A DNA stretch of 19,705 nt from GCA-001735895 sp964651385 (GCA_964651385.1 CAZYYM010000065.1:1-19705); one strand, 5' to 3'. Shown: positions 1-7,902, counted from the stretch's first letter. The notes: generated by a model from the sequence alone, not told the origin. Program-made: numbers and translations.

Positions 1-27
1 AGGCGGCTATTCTAGCAGAAGCCGCCC
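1..27 (-). terminator. Possible terminator hairpin after the mlaC-like gene (cut by window edge)
   Basis: A 7-bp perfect inverted repeat, GGCGGCT (2-8) and AGCCGCC (20-26), with an 11-nt loop lies about 45 bp beyond the stop codon of the minus-strand mlaC-like gene. The stem is GC-rich, as in a rho-independent terminator. The U-tract expected on the minus strand would fall left of base 1, so this cannot be confirmed. It could also be a simple intergenic palindrome. Confidence 0.3.
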
Positions 28-72
28 GGGAATGTCGGCCTTACTGGTCGACACTATTTCAGGGAATTTTCG

Positions 73-669
73 TTACTGCTCCTCGTTACGAGTTCGCAAA
101 AGCTCGATGAGACCATCGACGCCCTTTTTCTTGATCTGGCGGGCAAAGCTGGAACGGTAATTGGTAACCAGACTAATATCATCAACCGTAATATCGTAAA
201 CCTTCCAACCTTGTTCACTTTGCCTGAGGCGATAATTCAACGGTATCGGGAAACCTCCGGCCTGCTCTATTTCCGTACGTACGGTGACATCGCCATCAGC
301 CTCCGAGCCCTCCATCGGCAAAAAAGTGATCACCTGATCGTTGTACTCGAGCAATGCCTTGCCGTAGGTACGAACCAGCAACGTTCTAAATTCGTTGGTA
401 ATCAACGGTTTTTGGGTTGCGTCGATCTTGTTCCTGTATTTCCCTAGCGCCAGTTCGGTCATCGCGATAAAATCAAAATGGGATAACACCACCGCATCGA
501 CAAGCGCGTAGAGCTGGCCCGGATTATCATTGTATTTCGCTGAATTAGCTTTTATTTCGTTCAACACCTGATCCGAGGTCTGTTTTATCAAGGCTTCCGG
601 TCCAATATCTGCCGCAATACTACCACTGCATATAAAAAGACCTAACAATGCCCCTATCAATATTTTCAT
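73..669 (-). CDS. MlaC/Ttg2D-family periplasmic phospholipid-binding protein
   Basis: The 198-residue product has a hydrophobic N-terminal signal peptide (residues 1-20, ending SIAA) followed by an alpha/beta domain typical of the MlaC (toluene-tolerance Ttg2D) family. Features seen are an N-terminal helix with ALIKQTSDQVL, a middle segment with FDFIAMTELALGKY, and strands near GWKVYDITVDDISL. MlaC proteins carry phospholipid across the periplasm. A clear SD (GTGGAG) lies about 8 nt before the ATG. The ATG overlaps the TGA of the upstream TolC-family gene (ATGA, 666-669), so the two are probably co-translated. It is not next to mlaFEDB or mlaA, so it is probably not the canonical Mla shuttle protein. 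Stand-alone MlaC-like proteins paired with outer-membrane or MMPL exporters are a plausible alternative; that role is inference. Confidence 0.85.
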   Translation of the reverse strand: MKILIGALLGLFICSGSIAADIGPEALIKQTSDQVLNEIKANSAKYNDNPGQLYALVDAVVLSHFDFIAMTELALGKYRNKIDATQKPLITNEFRTLLVRTYGKALLEYNDQVITFLPMEGSEADGDVTVRTEIEQAGGFPIPLNYRLRQSEQGWKVYDITVDDISLVTNYRSSFARQIKKKGVDGLIELLRTRNEEQ

Positions 670-2033
670 TGGAAAACTCCACTAACGCTTTGTAATTTGA
701 ACACACGGTTGTTGTAATCGTTCACGACTTTCAGATATTCGGCATATGCCAGCACATATGCCTGCATCGCGGTAAGAATCTTATTGGCTTCTTGAAGCCC
801 TGCTTCGAAATCGGCGTAGGCCGCAATCATCCATCGGCGAGCGGATTTGGCACTCGAACGCATGGCACGCACCGATTTGTTTTTCGCATGCATCATGACA
901 TATTGTTCCTCTACCTGAAACGGAATGCCATTACGCGCAAATGAAGCCTGATGAATTAAAGCATCAAGCTCGGCTTGCGCTTGTGCGACACGAGCCGGTT
1001 GTGCGCCCTGTTCCCACTGCCAACGCATCCCCAGTAGAGGTGATGCTGCGGCGTGGTTAAAAGGATCGTAAATATGCGGGTTATCGAGCTTATCGCGTCC
1101 TGGTGTAGCAGCCAGAGACCCGGCAACCCCGGCAAATATAATGGGCATACTTTCCGATTTATTCGCTTTTACCAGGGCCCGACGTGCTGCCAGACCGGCT
1201 TCGACTTGTTTGAATTCAGCGCGGTTTTCAATGGCAAGGCTGGTCCATTCCTGCAGATCTTCAGTCGGCAGGGCAAGCGGGATCAGGCGCTTATCCTTGA
1301 GTTGAATGTTGTCAGTTTTCAACCCCGTTAACACTTTAAGCCCGGCTAGCGCGATAGATTCCAAGCCGTTAGCTTCCGCCAGGAAATTGTCGATTAATCC
1401 CAGACCAGATTCTAAAGCATAACGGTCCGACTGACTGACATTGCCTTTGTCTTCGTCTAACCATTCCTGCACCAGATTGAGAGCGCCCTCAAGGCGTTTG
1501 CGAGTATCTTCGAGTAGCAGACGGCTATCTTTTGCGGTCAGATATCCATAGTAGGCACGAACCACATCGAGACGAATGCTGTCACGTTGTAGCGCTACGT
1601 CCTGTTGTTTAATCACAATATTGTTCTGTGCGGCATCCCTGTAGCTATCCAACCGTCCAAAAGTCATCAATGGTTTGATAATACTAAAGGTAAGACCGGT
1701 CCATATCCCGAGGCCGTGTATATCAGTACCATCGCTTCTTGGCGTACAGTTAGCCGAACAGGAATCTTCACCGCCCTCGAAGAAGCCGCCCTCTTTATCC
1801 GGTGCGAATGCCACGAAAGAATCAACAGAATAGCGTAGCCCACCGGAGCCTTCAGCCTCCGCAAGTAATCCCTGCGCCTGCCGTACGAAGGCTTCTTTCT
1901 CTTCAATCCGAGGATCGTGAGCGAGCGCCATCTTGATCGCCTGATCAAGACTCAGGGGTTCCTGCGCAGACGAAATCAATGGCGCTATCAGCAGTCCGAT
2001 GAATAGTATGGTGTTTAGCAGCTGGCGTTTCAT
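666..2033 (-). CDS. TolC-family outer-membrane efflux protein
   Basis: This 455-residue protein starts MKRQLLNTILFIG and has a signal peptide ending near SSAQ (about residue 22). It then has the family opening PLSLDQAIKMALAHDPRI and the long helical repeats of outer-membrane efflux proteins, including LVQEWLDEDKGNVSQSDRYAL and, in the second half, AQAELDALI. TolC-type proteins form trimeric channels across the outer membrane for type I or RND export. I chose the ATG at 2033 because it gives a proper signal peptide and has GAGGGA about 11 nt upstream. The frame is open to 2156, but the 41 extra residues do not look like a signal sequence. Residues between the first helices include CSANC, unusual for an outer-membrane protein. 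No inner-membrane pump or adaptor gene is in the window. Confidence 0.85.
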   Translation of the reverse strand: MKRQLLNTILFIGLLIAPLISSAQEPLSLDQAIKMALAHDPRIEEKEAFVRQAQGLLAEAEGSGGLRYSVDSFVAFAPDKEGGFFEGGEDSCSANCTPRSDGTDIHGLGIWTGLTFSIIKPLMTFGRLDSYRDAAQNNIVIKQQDVALQRDSIRLDVVRAYYGYLTAKDSRLLLEDTRKRLEGALNLVQEWLDEDKGNVSQSDRYALESGLGLIDNFLAEANGLESIALAGLKVLTGLKTDNIQLKDKRLIPLALPTEDLQEWTSLAIENRAEFKQVEAGLAARRALVKANKSESMPIIFAGVAGSLAATPGRDKLDNPHIYDPFNHAAASPLLGMRWQWEQGAQPARVAQAQAELDALIHQASFARNGIPFQVEEQYVMMHAKNKSVRAMRSSAKSARRWMIAAYADFEAGLQEANKILTAMQAYVLAYAEYLKVVNDYNNRVFKLQSVSGVFQ

Positions 2034-2313
2034 GTGCGATATTGTCCCTCGACGAACCTGAATAGAAACTGACTCAAACGGCATAGACTCATTACAATGT
2101 AAATAATTCCAGGTAAAGGTTTCAGCAAGCGGAGAATATACTCCCAATGTGCACATCAGGGAACTGCCCGATAACCTTGTTTACAAAATGTTACAAAGAT
2201 AAATCCAATTCGTACCGAAAAATATCCATCTAACTGAATCCAAACATTTTACTGGCAAATTTATTTCAGAATCGTTAGTGTTCGCAACCTCATTTTCACA
2301 TTTTTTAGTTACC
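2034..2313. promoter_or_regulatory. Divergent intergenic region between the tolC-like gene and fabA
   Basis: This 280-bp AT-rich gap must hold the promoters of both divergent units. It contains an 11-bp perfect palindrome, TTACAATGTAA (2092-2102), 59 bp upstream of the tolC-like start. It also contains a related tandem motif, TTACAAAATG followed by TTACAAAGAT (2181-2200), about 113 bp upstream of fabA. I could not place convincing -35/-10 hexamers on either strand, and neither motif matches the FabR or FadR operators of E. coli. Confidence 0.4.
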
Positions 2314-2841
2314 ATGACAAAACCACATACGGACAGAAATAGTTTCAGCTTCGACGAACTAATCGGTTGTGGCAAGGGCGAGCTTTTTGGAGAGGGCAAC
2401 GCTTTGCTCCCGTTACCGCCAATGCTGATGTTTGACCGTATCGTCAGCATCACCAAAGACGGTGGCGAATTCGATAAAGGCCAGATTGTTGCCGAACTGG
2501 ATATCAATCCTGAACTGTGGTTTTTCAAATGCCATTTCGAAACCGATCCGGTGATGCCCGGTTGTCTCGGTCTCGACGCAATGTGGCAATTGATCGGTTT
2601 TTACCTCGGCTGGAAGGGCGGTCCGGGGCACGGCAGGGCGCTAGGTGCAGGCGAAGTTAAATACTTTGGCCAGGTTTTACCCGATGCAGGCCTGGTGACA
2701 TACCGAATAAATATGAAACGAGTCATTATGCGTAAACTGGTGATGGGTATAGGCGATGCGGTAATGGAGGTTGACGGTCGTGAAATTTATTCTGCCAAAG
2801 ACTTGCGTGTCGGGCTGTTTACTTCGACCGATGCATTTTAA
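2314..2841 (+). CDS. fabA: 3-hydroxydecanoyl-ACP dehydratase/isomerase FabA
   Basis: FabA dehydrates 3-hydroxyacyl-ACP and isomerises trans-2- to cis-3-decenoyl-ACP, the branch point for unsaturated fatty acids in the cytosol. The 175-residue product matches the family along its length. It has the hot-dog helix segment HFETDPVMPGCLGLDAMWQL with catalytic His74 and Asp88 (14 apart, as His70/Asp84 in E. coli), then GRALGAGEVK and the C-terminal DLRVGLF. The frame also has a GTG at 2278, but the ATG at 2314 gives the usual family length (E. coli 172) and drops an unconserved stretch. The Shine-Dalgarno is weak for either start. fabB, the common partner, is not downstream; a broken exchanger gene is. 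Confidence 0.95.
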   Translation: MTKPHTDRNSFSFDELIGCGKGELFGEGNALLPLPPMLMFDRIVSITKDGGEFDKGQIVAELDINPELWFFKCHFETDPVMPGCLGLDAMWQLIGFYLGWKGGPGHGRALGAGEVKYFGQVLPDAGLVTYRINMKRVIMRKLVMGIGDAVMEVDGREIYSAKDLRVGLFTSTDAF

Positions 2842-2858
2842 CAGAGGATTATCCCGTC

Positions 2859-3132
2859 ATGTTGTTACCGCTTGCGGCGATAGTCGTCGGCCTCGCTCTG
2901 CTTGCCTGGAGTGCCGATCAATTCATTGAAGGTGCTGCCGCCATCGCAATACATCTCGTCGTTTCCAGTTTTACCAGTGGTTGCCGCAATTATATTGCTA
3001 TTTTACGGCCTGCCCCGCTGTTCATTAAAGGTCCCACATTAACTGACTGGCATAAAAGGCATTCTACTACTGGCCATTTTTGTTATTTACCGGTTAAATT
3101 TGTATTATGAGGTTGTCAAAGTTAGCTCATAA
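2859..3132 (+). pseudogene. yrbG: Remnant of YrbG-type Ca2+/Na+ (cation/H+) exchanger
   Basis: An ATG at 2859 with AGAGGA upstream opens a reading frame whose first ~35 residues (LLPLAAIVVGLALLAWSADQ, then FIEGAAAIA) look like the first helix of CaxA/YrbG exchangers. Soon after AAIA the similarity stops and the frame runs to a TGA at 3108-3110 through unrelated sequence. In the +1-shifted frame, 2962-3132 reads FPVLPVVAAIILLFYG, then a stop at 3040-3042, then GIKGILLLAIFVIYRLNLYY and TAA at 3130-3132. That resembles the last two helices of the same family. A functional protein is about 320 residues, so roughly 240 codons of the middle are gone, with a frameshift and an internal stop. yrbG heads the kdsD-lpt operon in many gammaproteobacteria, which supports the identification. 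A real small membrane protein of 83 residues is the less likely alternative. Confidence 0.75.
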
Positions 3133-3135
3133 GCC

Positions 3136-4110
3136 ATGACTGAAACAAGCTATAGAGAACTGGGCCTAGCCGTATTAAAAACCGAAGCCGAGGCTATAAC
3201 AGCATTATCCAGGCGTCTTGATCAAACATTTAATCGCGCCTGCGAACTGATCCTGAATTGCCAGGGCCGTGTGGTCGTCACCGGGATGGGTAAATCTGGA
3301 CATATCGGCAATAAAATTGCTGCGACCCTGGCGAGTACCGGAACGCCAGCTTTTTTTATGCATCCGGGTGAGGCCAGCCACGGCGACCTCGGTATGATAA
3401 CCACCGACGACCTGGTCATCGCGCTGTCCAACTCGGGCGAAACCAGCGAAATCACCTTATTACTGCCACTGCTCAAACGCCGGGGAATTCCACTCATTAG
3501 CCTGACCGGAAAACAGCAATCGACACTCGCTCGCGCAGCCGATATCAATCTTGATGTCAGCGTCGACAAAGAAGCCTGCCCGCTGGGCCTGGCGCCCACA
3601 TCGAGCACCACCGCATCACTGGCCATGGGCGATGCGCTCGCGGTGGCCCTACTTGACGTACGGGGTTTTACTGAAGAAGACTTTGCACTATCGCATCCCG
3701 GTGGCAATCTGGGTAGACGACTGTTGCTGCGGGTCGGTGATATCATGCATACCGGTAGCGCAATTCCGTTAGTCGATGAAAACGCCAGCCTCAGACAGAC
3801 CTTGCTGGAAATGACTGCAAAAGGACTCGGCATGGCAGGCGTCATAGAAGATAAACAGAAAAAGCTGGTCGGTATCTACACTGACGGCGATTTGCGTCGA
3901 ACCTTTGAAAAAATGCCGATTATCGAAACCGCACTGGTTAAAGATTTCATGACAGCGGACTGTATCACCATTCAGTCAGAACAAATCGCCAGCGAAGCTC
4001 TAAAAATTATGCACGATAATAAAATAAACGCACTCATGGTGGTCGACCAGCACCGACAGGTTCAGGGTGCGTTAAACATGCATGATTTATTAAGAGCCGG
4101 TGTGGTATAA
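3136..4110 (+). CDS. kdsD: D-arabinose 5-phosphate isomerase KdsD (SIS + two CBS domains)
   Basis: KdsD converts ribulose 5-phosphate to arabinose 5-phosphate, the first committed step to Kdo for LPS. The 324-residue protein has an N-terminal SIS domain (about 35-175) with GMGKSGHIG, SNSGETSEI, KEACPLGLAPTSSTTA and SHPGGNLGR, then tandem CBS domains (about 205-324) ending MHDLLRAGVV. Residues equivalent to E. coli Lys59, Glu111, Glu152 and His193 are present as Lys53, Glu105, Glu146 and His187. It lies 3 bp after the end of the exchanger remnant and has no good SD (nearest GAGG is over 20 nt upstream). Initiation may therefore have relied on coupling to the now broken upstream gene. It is the first intact gene of the kdsD-kdsC-lptCAB run. 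Confidence 0.96.
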   Translation: MTETSYRELGLAVLKTEAEAITALSRRLDQTFNRACELILNCQGRVVVTGMGKSGHIGNKIAATLASTGTPAFFMHPGEASHGDLGMITTDDLVIALSNSGETSEITLLLPLLKRRGIPLISLTGKQQSTLARAADINLDVSVDKEACPLGLAPTSSTTASLAMGDALAVALLDVRGFTEEDFALSHPGGNLGRRLLLRVGDIMHTGSAIPLVDENASLRQTLLEMTAKGLGMAGVIEDKQKKLVGIYTDGDLRRTFEKMPIIETALVKDFMTADCITIQSEQIASEALKIMHDNKINALMVVDQHRQVQGALNMHDLLRAGVV

Positions 4111-4137
4111 ACCCGTGGAAAGCAGGAATGTTTACCG

Positions 4138-4662
4138 ATGAACAGTGCTAAAGCAAAAGCTGGCAATATCCGGCTCGTCATCCTCGATGTTGACGGTGTG
4201 CTCACCGATGGTGGCCTGCTTTTCGATAGCGAAGGTGGTGAATACAAAAAATTCAATTCGCTCGATGGTCATGGTATTCGTATGTTGCTTGAATGCCGTA
4301 TTCAAGTTGCCATCATCACCGGCCGGCAATCTGATCTGGTCTATCATCGTATGCGCGATCTGGGTGTCGACCTGGTGTTTCAGGGATATCGAGACAAGCG
4401 CCCAGCGTATGTCAAACTGCTCGAAAAGATCCATTTGCAGGCCAACCAAATCGCCTACGTCGGTGACGATTTACCCGATTTACCGGTAATGAGCCAGGTG
4501 GGGTTGGCCATCGCAGTGCAAAATGCACACCGCTTTGTCAAACAGCAGGCCGACTGGATTACCGAGGCCAGTGGCGGTTCCGGCGCCGTTCGCGAGGCTA
4601 CCGACTTTATCCTGCAGGCCCAGGGATTACTTGACGACAAACAGGCATCGTATCTGCGATGA
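4138..4662 (+). CDS. kdsC: 3-deoxy-D-manno-octulosonate 8-phosphate phosphatase KdsC
   Basis: KdsC removes the phosphate from Kdo 8-phosphate in the cytosol, two steps after KdsD. The 174-residue HAD-family protein shows motif I DVDGVLTDG with Asp17 and Asp19, motif II at ITGR (60-63), the conserved Lys87 in DKRPA, and motif IV GDDLPDLPVM (109-118). It has no cap insertion, typical of this C0-type tetrameric phosphatase. The start follows AGGA about 13 nt upstream, and the gene begins 27 bp after kdsD. Its TGA overlaps the lptC ATG by 4 bp, indicating translational coupling. Length fits the family (E. coli 188). Confidence 0.95.
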   Translation: MNSAKAKAGNIRLVILDVDGVLTDGGLLFDSEGGEYKKFNSLDGHGIRMLLECRIQVAIITGRQSDLVYHRMRDLGVDLVFQGYRDKRPAYVKLLEKIHLQANQIAYVGDDLPDLPVMSQVGLAIAVQNAHRFVKQQADWITEASGGSGAVREATDFILQAQGLLDDKQASYLR

Positions 4663-5120
4663 AGCTCTCGAGCATCATTCTGGTCGTTGCTGCAGGCGTT
4701 ATTGCCATAGCGGTCGGCTGGATATATCAGTCACAAAATAAATCCACGGACACGCGGGCCAAACTCGAAATCCCAGTCGATATCGACTATTACCTGTCTA
4801 AAGTAAAATACCGGGTCATGGCAAAATCCGGCGATCTAGATTACGAGCTTCGAAGCCCTTACCTGCAACATTTTAAACGGGAAGATATTAGTCGTATGGA
4901 CAAGCCGGAAATTAACATCTACCGTAATGGCCAACAATGGCAAGTAGAGGCAAATACTGCAGAAATGAAGCATAAAATTAACACCCTGGAATTGATTGAG
5001 AATGTGCGCTTAAAAAATATGAAAAGCAGGATCAACGCAGACAGGGCCCTTTTTGATCTGAATAAAAATATCTACTCATTAACTAATACCAGAGCTGTCT
5101 ATACCAATGAAAAAAATTAG
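4659..5120 (+). CDS. lptC: LPS export protein LptC, shorter than usual
   Basis: LptC is the bitopic inner-membrane component that passes LPS from the LptB2FG transporter to LptA. Here it is 153 residues: one N-terminal membrane anchor (about residues 5-23, IILVVAAGVIAIAVGWIY) and a periplasmic beta-jellyroll segment, with DYELRSPYLQHF and QQWQVEANTAEMKHKINTLE fitting the OstA-like repeats. E. coli LptC is 191 residues, so the C-terminal strands are shortened. The reading frame ends inside the first codons of lptA (14-bp overlap), and no frameshift is evident. Identification leans on topology and position between kdsC and lptA as well as on sequence, which is normal for this poorly conserved family. 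Confidence 0.88.
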   Translation: MKLSSIILVVAAGVIAIAVGWIYQSQNKSTDTRAKLEIPVDIDYYLSKVKYRVMAKSGDLDYELRSPYLQHFKREDISRMDKPEINIYRNGQQWQVEANTAEMKHKINTLELIENVRLKNMKSRINADRALFDLNKNIYSLTNTRAVYTNEKN

Positions 5121-5616
5121 TAGCGCAATACTGATCGCTCTGCTATCGATTGGTTTGCCTTCACGCCTGCTTGCCGCCAGCGGTGACAAAGATCAGCCGA
5201 TTCAGGTTGAAGCGGATAAACTCGAAATTCGCGATGACGACAATATCAGTATTTATTCGGGTAATGTCCGTCTCGTACAGGGCAGCATGCTGATCAAATC
5301 AAACCGACTGACGATTCATTTCAATGAAGATAAAGACCTGGTATTGATGGAAATGACGGGATCCCCCGCAACCTTCCGCCAGCTTGACGACGAGAACCGG
5401 GAAATGCTCGGGCAAGCCGATAAGCTCGACTATCATGAGATTGAATCGTTGCTGGTTTTGCAGGGCAATGCCCGTTTTGATAATAATGGTGATACCATCG
5501 AAAGTAGCATGATTCGGATCAATACCGAAAACGATCATATAGAGGCCGTGAGTCCGGAGCCCGATGAACGCGTACGCGTCGTTATACAGCCAAAGACTAA
5601 AAAAGAAATTCAGTGA
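5107..5616 (+). CDS. lptA: LPS periplasmic bridge protein LptA
   Basis: LptA polymerises into the beta-jellyroll bridge that carries LPS from LptC to LptD at the outer membrane. The 169-residue product has a signal peptide (1-24, ending LLAA) and then the OstA/LptA N-domain starting DKDQPIQVEADKLEIRDDDN, with repeats such as YSGNVRLVQGSMLIKSNRL and LLVLQGNARFDNNGDTI. The C-terminus is rich in charged residues. The start overlaps the end of lptC by 14 bp. The TGA overlaps the GTG start of lptB by 4 bp, consistent with one tightly coupled unit. Length compares well with E. coli (185). Confidence 0.93.
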   Translation: MKKISSAILIALLSIGLPSRLLAASGDKDQPIQVEADKLEIRDDDNISIYSGNVRLVQGSMLIKSNRLTIHFNEDKDLVLMEMTGSPATFRQLDDENREMLGQADKLDYHEIESLLVLQGNARFDNNGDTIESSMIRINTENDHIEAVSPEPDERVRVVIQPKTKKEIQ

Positions 5617-6341
5617 ATCACCGACTTGAAGCATTGCACCTAGCCAAGGCATACAAAGGTCGCGAAGTCGTAAAATCGGTTTCACTACAAATCCAAAGTG
5701 GCGATATCGTGGGATTGCTGGGCCCGAATGGTGCGGGCAAAACCACCTGTTTCTACATGATACTCGGACTCGTTAAAAATGATTCAGGTCAAATAAAACT
5801 CGATGACGAGAATATCGACCGGCTGCCAATACATCAGCGTGCCAAACGCGGTATTGGCTACCTGCCTCAGGAAGCCTCGGTCTTTCGAAGTTTATCGGTC
5901 GAAGACAATATTCTTGCCGTATTGGAATTACGCAAAGATCTAAATCGGCAAAAAAGGTTACAAAAACTGGAAACCTTGCTGGATGATTTTCAGATTGCCC
6001 ATATACGTAAAATTAAAGGTATTGCCCTTTCCGGCGGCGAGAGACGAAGGGTTGAAATTGCCCGGGCATTGGCAAATGAACCCCGGTTTATCCTGCTCGA
6101 CGAGCCCTTCGCCGGCGTCGACCCGATTTCGGTTATTGATATTCAGAGCATTATCCGCCAACTCGCAGATCGCAAAATCGGAGTTTTGATAACCGATCAT
6201 AATGTGCGCGAAACACTGGGAATCTGCGACCGTGCCTATGTTATGGGTGAAGGTACCATTTTGGCAGATGGCGATTCTGTTCACATTCTTGAGAATAAAA
6301 TAGTCAGAAAGATTTACTTGGGGGAGGATTTTAAGCTATAA
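5613..6341 (+). CDS. lptB: LPS export ABC transporter ATPase LptB
   Basis: LptB is the cytoplasmic ATPase of the LptB2FG complex that extracts LPS from the inner membrane. The 242-residue protein has every ABC motif: Walker A GPNGAGKTT (37-45), Q-loop Gln86 in YLPQEASVFR, signature LSGGERRR (139-146), Walker B ILLDEPFAGVD (160-170) and H-loop His196 in ITDHNVRET. The PFAGVDPISV and ITDHNVRETL wording is typical of LptB rather than amino-acid importers. It starts with GTG at 5613, overlapping the lptA stop by 4 bp; starting here retains the whole first strand. LptF and LptG are not in the window, as is usual. Confidence 0.96.
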   Translation: MNHRLEALHLAKAYKGREVVKSVSLQIQSGDIVGLLGPNGAGKTTCFYMILGLVKNDSGQIKLDDENIDRLPIHQRAKRGIGYLPQEASVFRSLSVEDNILAVLELRKDLNRQKRLQKLETLLDDFQIAHIRKIKGIALSGGERRRVEIARALANEPRFILLDEPFAGVDPISVIDIQSIIRQLADRKIGVLITDHNVRETLGICDRAYVMGEGTILADGDSVHILENKIVRKIYLGEDFKL

Positions 6342-6402
6342 CTACACTTATGAGAGTTACCCAGAATCCACCTAAAATCTCATATCTGGATCAGTCCCGC
6401 CT

Positions 6403-7902
6403 ATGAAGCAAAGCCTGCAACTGCGTATAGGTCAAAGTCTGACCATGACTCCCCAACTGCAGCAGGCGATTAAGTTGCTGCAACTGTCCTCGCTGGAATT
6501 ACAGACAGAAATTCAAGAAACCCTGGAAACCAATCCTCTGCTCGAGCAGGACGATAATTTGGGTGAAATCACCGTCACTTCTCAGGAAACATCCCGTGAA
6601 AACGGCGCCGATGCTGGAGAGTCTGGCGAACTGCGTTCGAGCGCTGAAACCATTGCTGAAAACAGAGCCGAGCAAACCTTGCCGGATGAACTCGCAGTTG
6701 ATACCGGATGGGAGGAAATCTACGAAAGCCTGCCTGCTGCAATTGGGCAATCCAGTGGCAGCAACAATTTTGATGATTCGTATGACCTGTTTGAAAACCA
6801 GACCGGCGCCATCGATGCCCTCAACCAACACCTGACCTGGCAACTTGATTGCGCACATTTATCCAAACTTGACTATGAAATAGGCTTGGCTATTGTTGAT
6901 TCCATCGATGATACGGGTTATTTGAGCCAGCCACTCGAAGACATCTACAGCGGGTTACAGTCTCTGCATGAAGAACTCGAATTTGACGAGGTCGAAACCG
7001 TCCTGCATCTTGTCCAGCATTTTGATCCCATTGGAGTTGCCGCCCGCTCACCGAGCGAATGCGTGGCCATTCAACTCAGCCAGTATGCAGCCGATACGCC
7101 CCATTTAAATAAGGCCATGGCTTTAGCCGAGAATTATCTGGAACAGCTTGCCGCCAACGACTTTCCCCTGTTAAAAAGACGTCTACAGGCGAACGACCTG
7201 GAACTCATCCAAATCATTAAACTGATACAGACTACCAATCCTCACCCGGGACATCTAGTCAGCGAAAATCACGCACAATACATCGTTCCCGATGTTTACG
7301 TTAAAAAATACAGCGGTCACTGGATAGTTAGCATAAATCCCGAGAATGCACCAAAACTGCATGTTAATGATCAGTATGCCGACCTGATAAAACGCAGTGA
7401 TAATAGTGAACAAAACACGTATCTTAAGGATCATCTTCAAGAAGCACGCTGGTTTATAAAAAGCCTGCAAAGTCGTAACGAAACGCTGATGCGAGTTGCA
7501 AACGCTATTGTTGAGCGCCAGCATGCCTTTCTCGATTACGGCGAAGAAGCCATGCAACCCATGGTTTTACGCGATATCGCCGAAAAACTGGAAATGCACG
7601 AGTCTACCATTTCGCGGGTCACAACCTTGAAATACATGCATACGCCCCGCGGCATTCTGGAATTTAAATTTTTCTTTTCCAGCCACGTTAGCACTGCCGA
7701 CGGTGGTGAATGCTCCGCAACGGCTATCCGTGCCATTATCAAGAAACTGGTTGCTGCCGAAGCAGCCAATAAACCGTTGAGTGACAATAAAATTGCTCTT
7801 TTATTAGGCGACCAGGGCATCAATGTTGCTCGAAGGACAGTCGCGAAATATCGCGAAGCAATGCACATTCCGCCATCTAATGAACGTAAACGTCTCTTTT
7901 GA
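6403..7902 (+). CDS. rpoN: RNA polymerase sigma-54 factor RpoN
   Basis: RpoN directs RNA polymerase to -24/-12 promoters opened by AAA+ activators, commonly nitrogen, flagellar and other regulons. The 499-residue protein has the glutamine/leucine-rich region I (1-50, LQLRIGQSLTMTPQLQQAIK), an acidic variable region II (about 51-115), the core-binding domain (about 120-330), the helix-turn-helix region starting near residue 387 (LRDIAEKLEMHESTISRVTT) and the RpoN box ARRTVAKYRE at 476-485, which contacts the -24 element. The gene follows lptB by 61 bp with no clear terminator between them. Length agrees with the family (E. coli 477). Confidence 0.97.
   Translation: MKQSLQLRIGQSLTMTPQLQQAIKLLQLSSLELQTEIQETLETNPLLEQDDNLGEITVTSQETSRENGADAGESGELRSSAETIAENRAEQTLPDELAVDTGWEEIYESLPAAIGQSSGSNNFDDSYDLFENQTGAIDALNQHLTWQLDCAHLSKLDYEIGLAIVDSIDDTGYLSQPLEDIYSGLQSLHEELEFDEVETVLHLVQHFDPIGVAARSPSECVAIQLSQYAADTPHLNKAMALAENYLEQLAANDFPLLKRRLQANDLELIQIIKLIQTTNPHPGHLVSENHAQYIVPDVYVKKYSGHWIVSINPENAPKLHVNDQYADLIKRSDNSEQNTYLKDHLQEARWFIKSLQSRNETLMRVANAIVERQHAFLDYGEEAMQPMVLRDIAEKLEMHESTISRVTTLKYMHTPRGILEFKFFFSSHVSTADGGECSATAIRAIIKKLVAAEAANKPLSDNKIALLLGDQGINVARRTVAKYREAMHIPPSNERKRLF

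Noticed and set aside
2181..2528. Minus-strand frame across the fabA start
   Set aside because: It overlaps the fabA coding region in antisense and has no recognisable protein features.
2859..3110. The 83-residue frame as a genuine small membrane protein
   Set aside because: Only the first third looks like a membrane helix and it matches the exchanger N-terminus. The remainder is out of frame with recognisable exchanger C-terminal sequence, so a remnant explains more.
3222..3845. Long minus-strand open frame (207 codons) inside kdsD
   Set aside because: It is fully antisense to a well-supported kdsD gene and its translation shows no family features; it is a shadow of codon bias.
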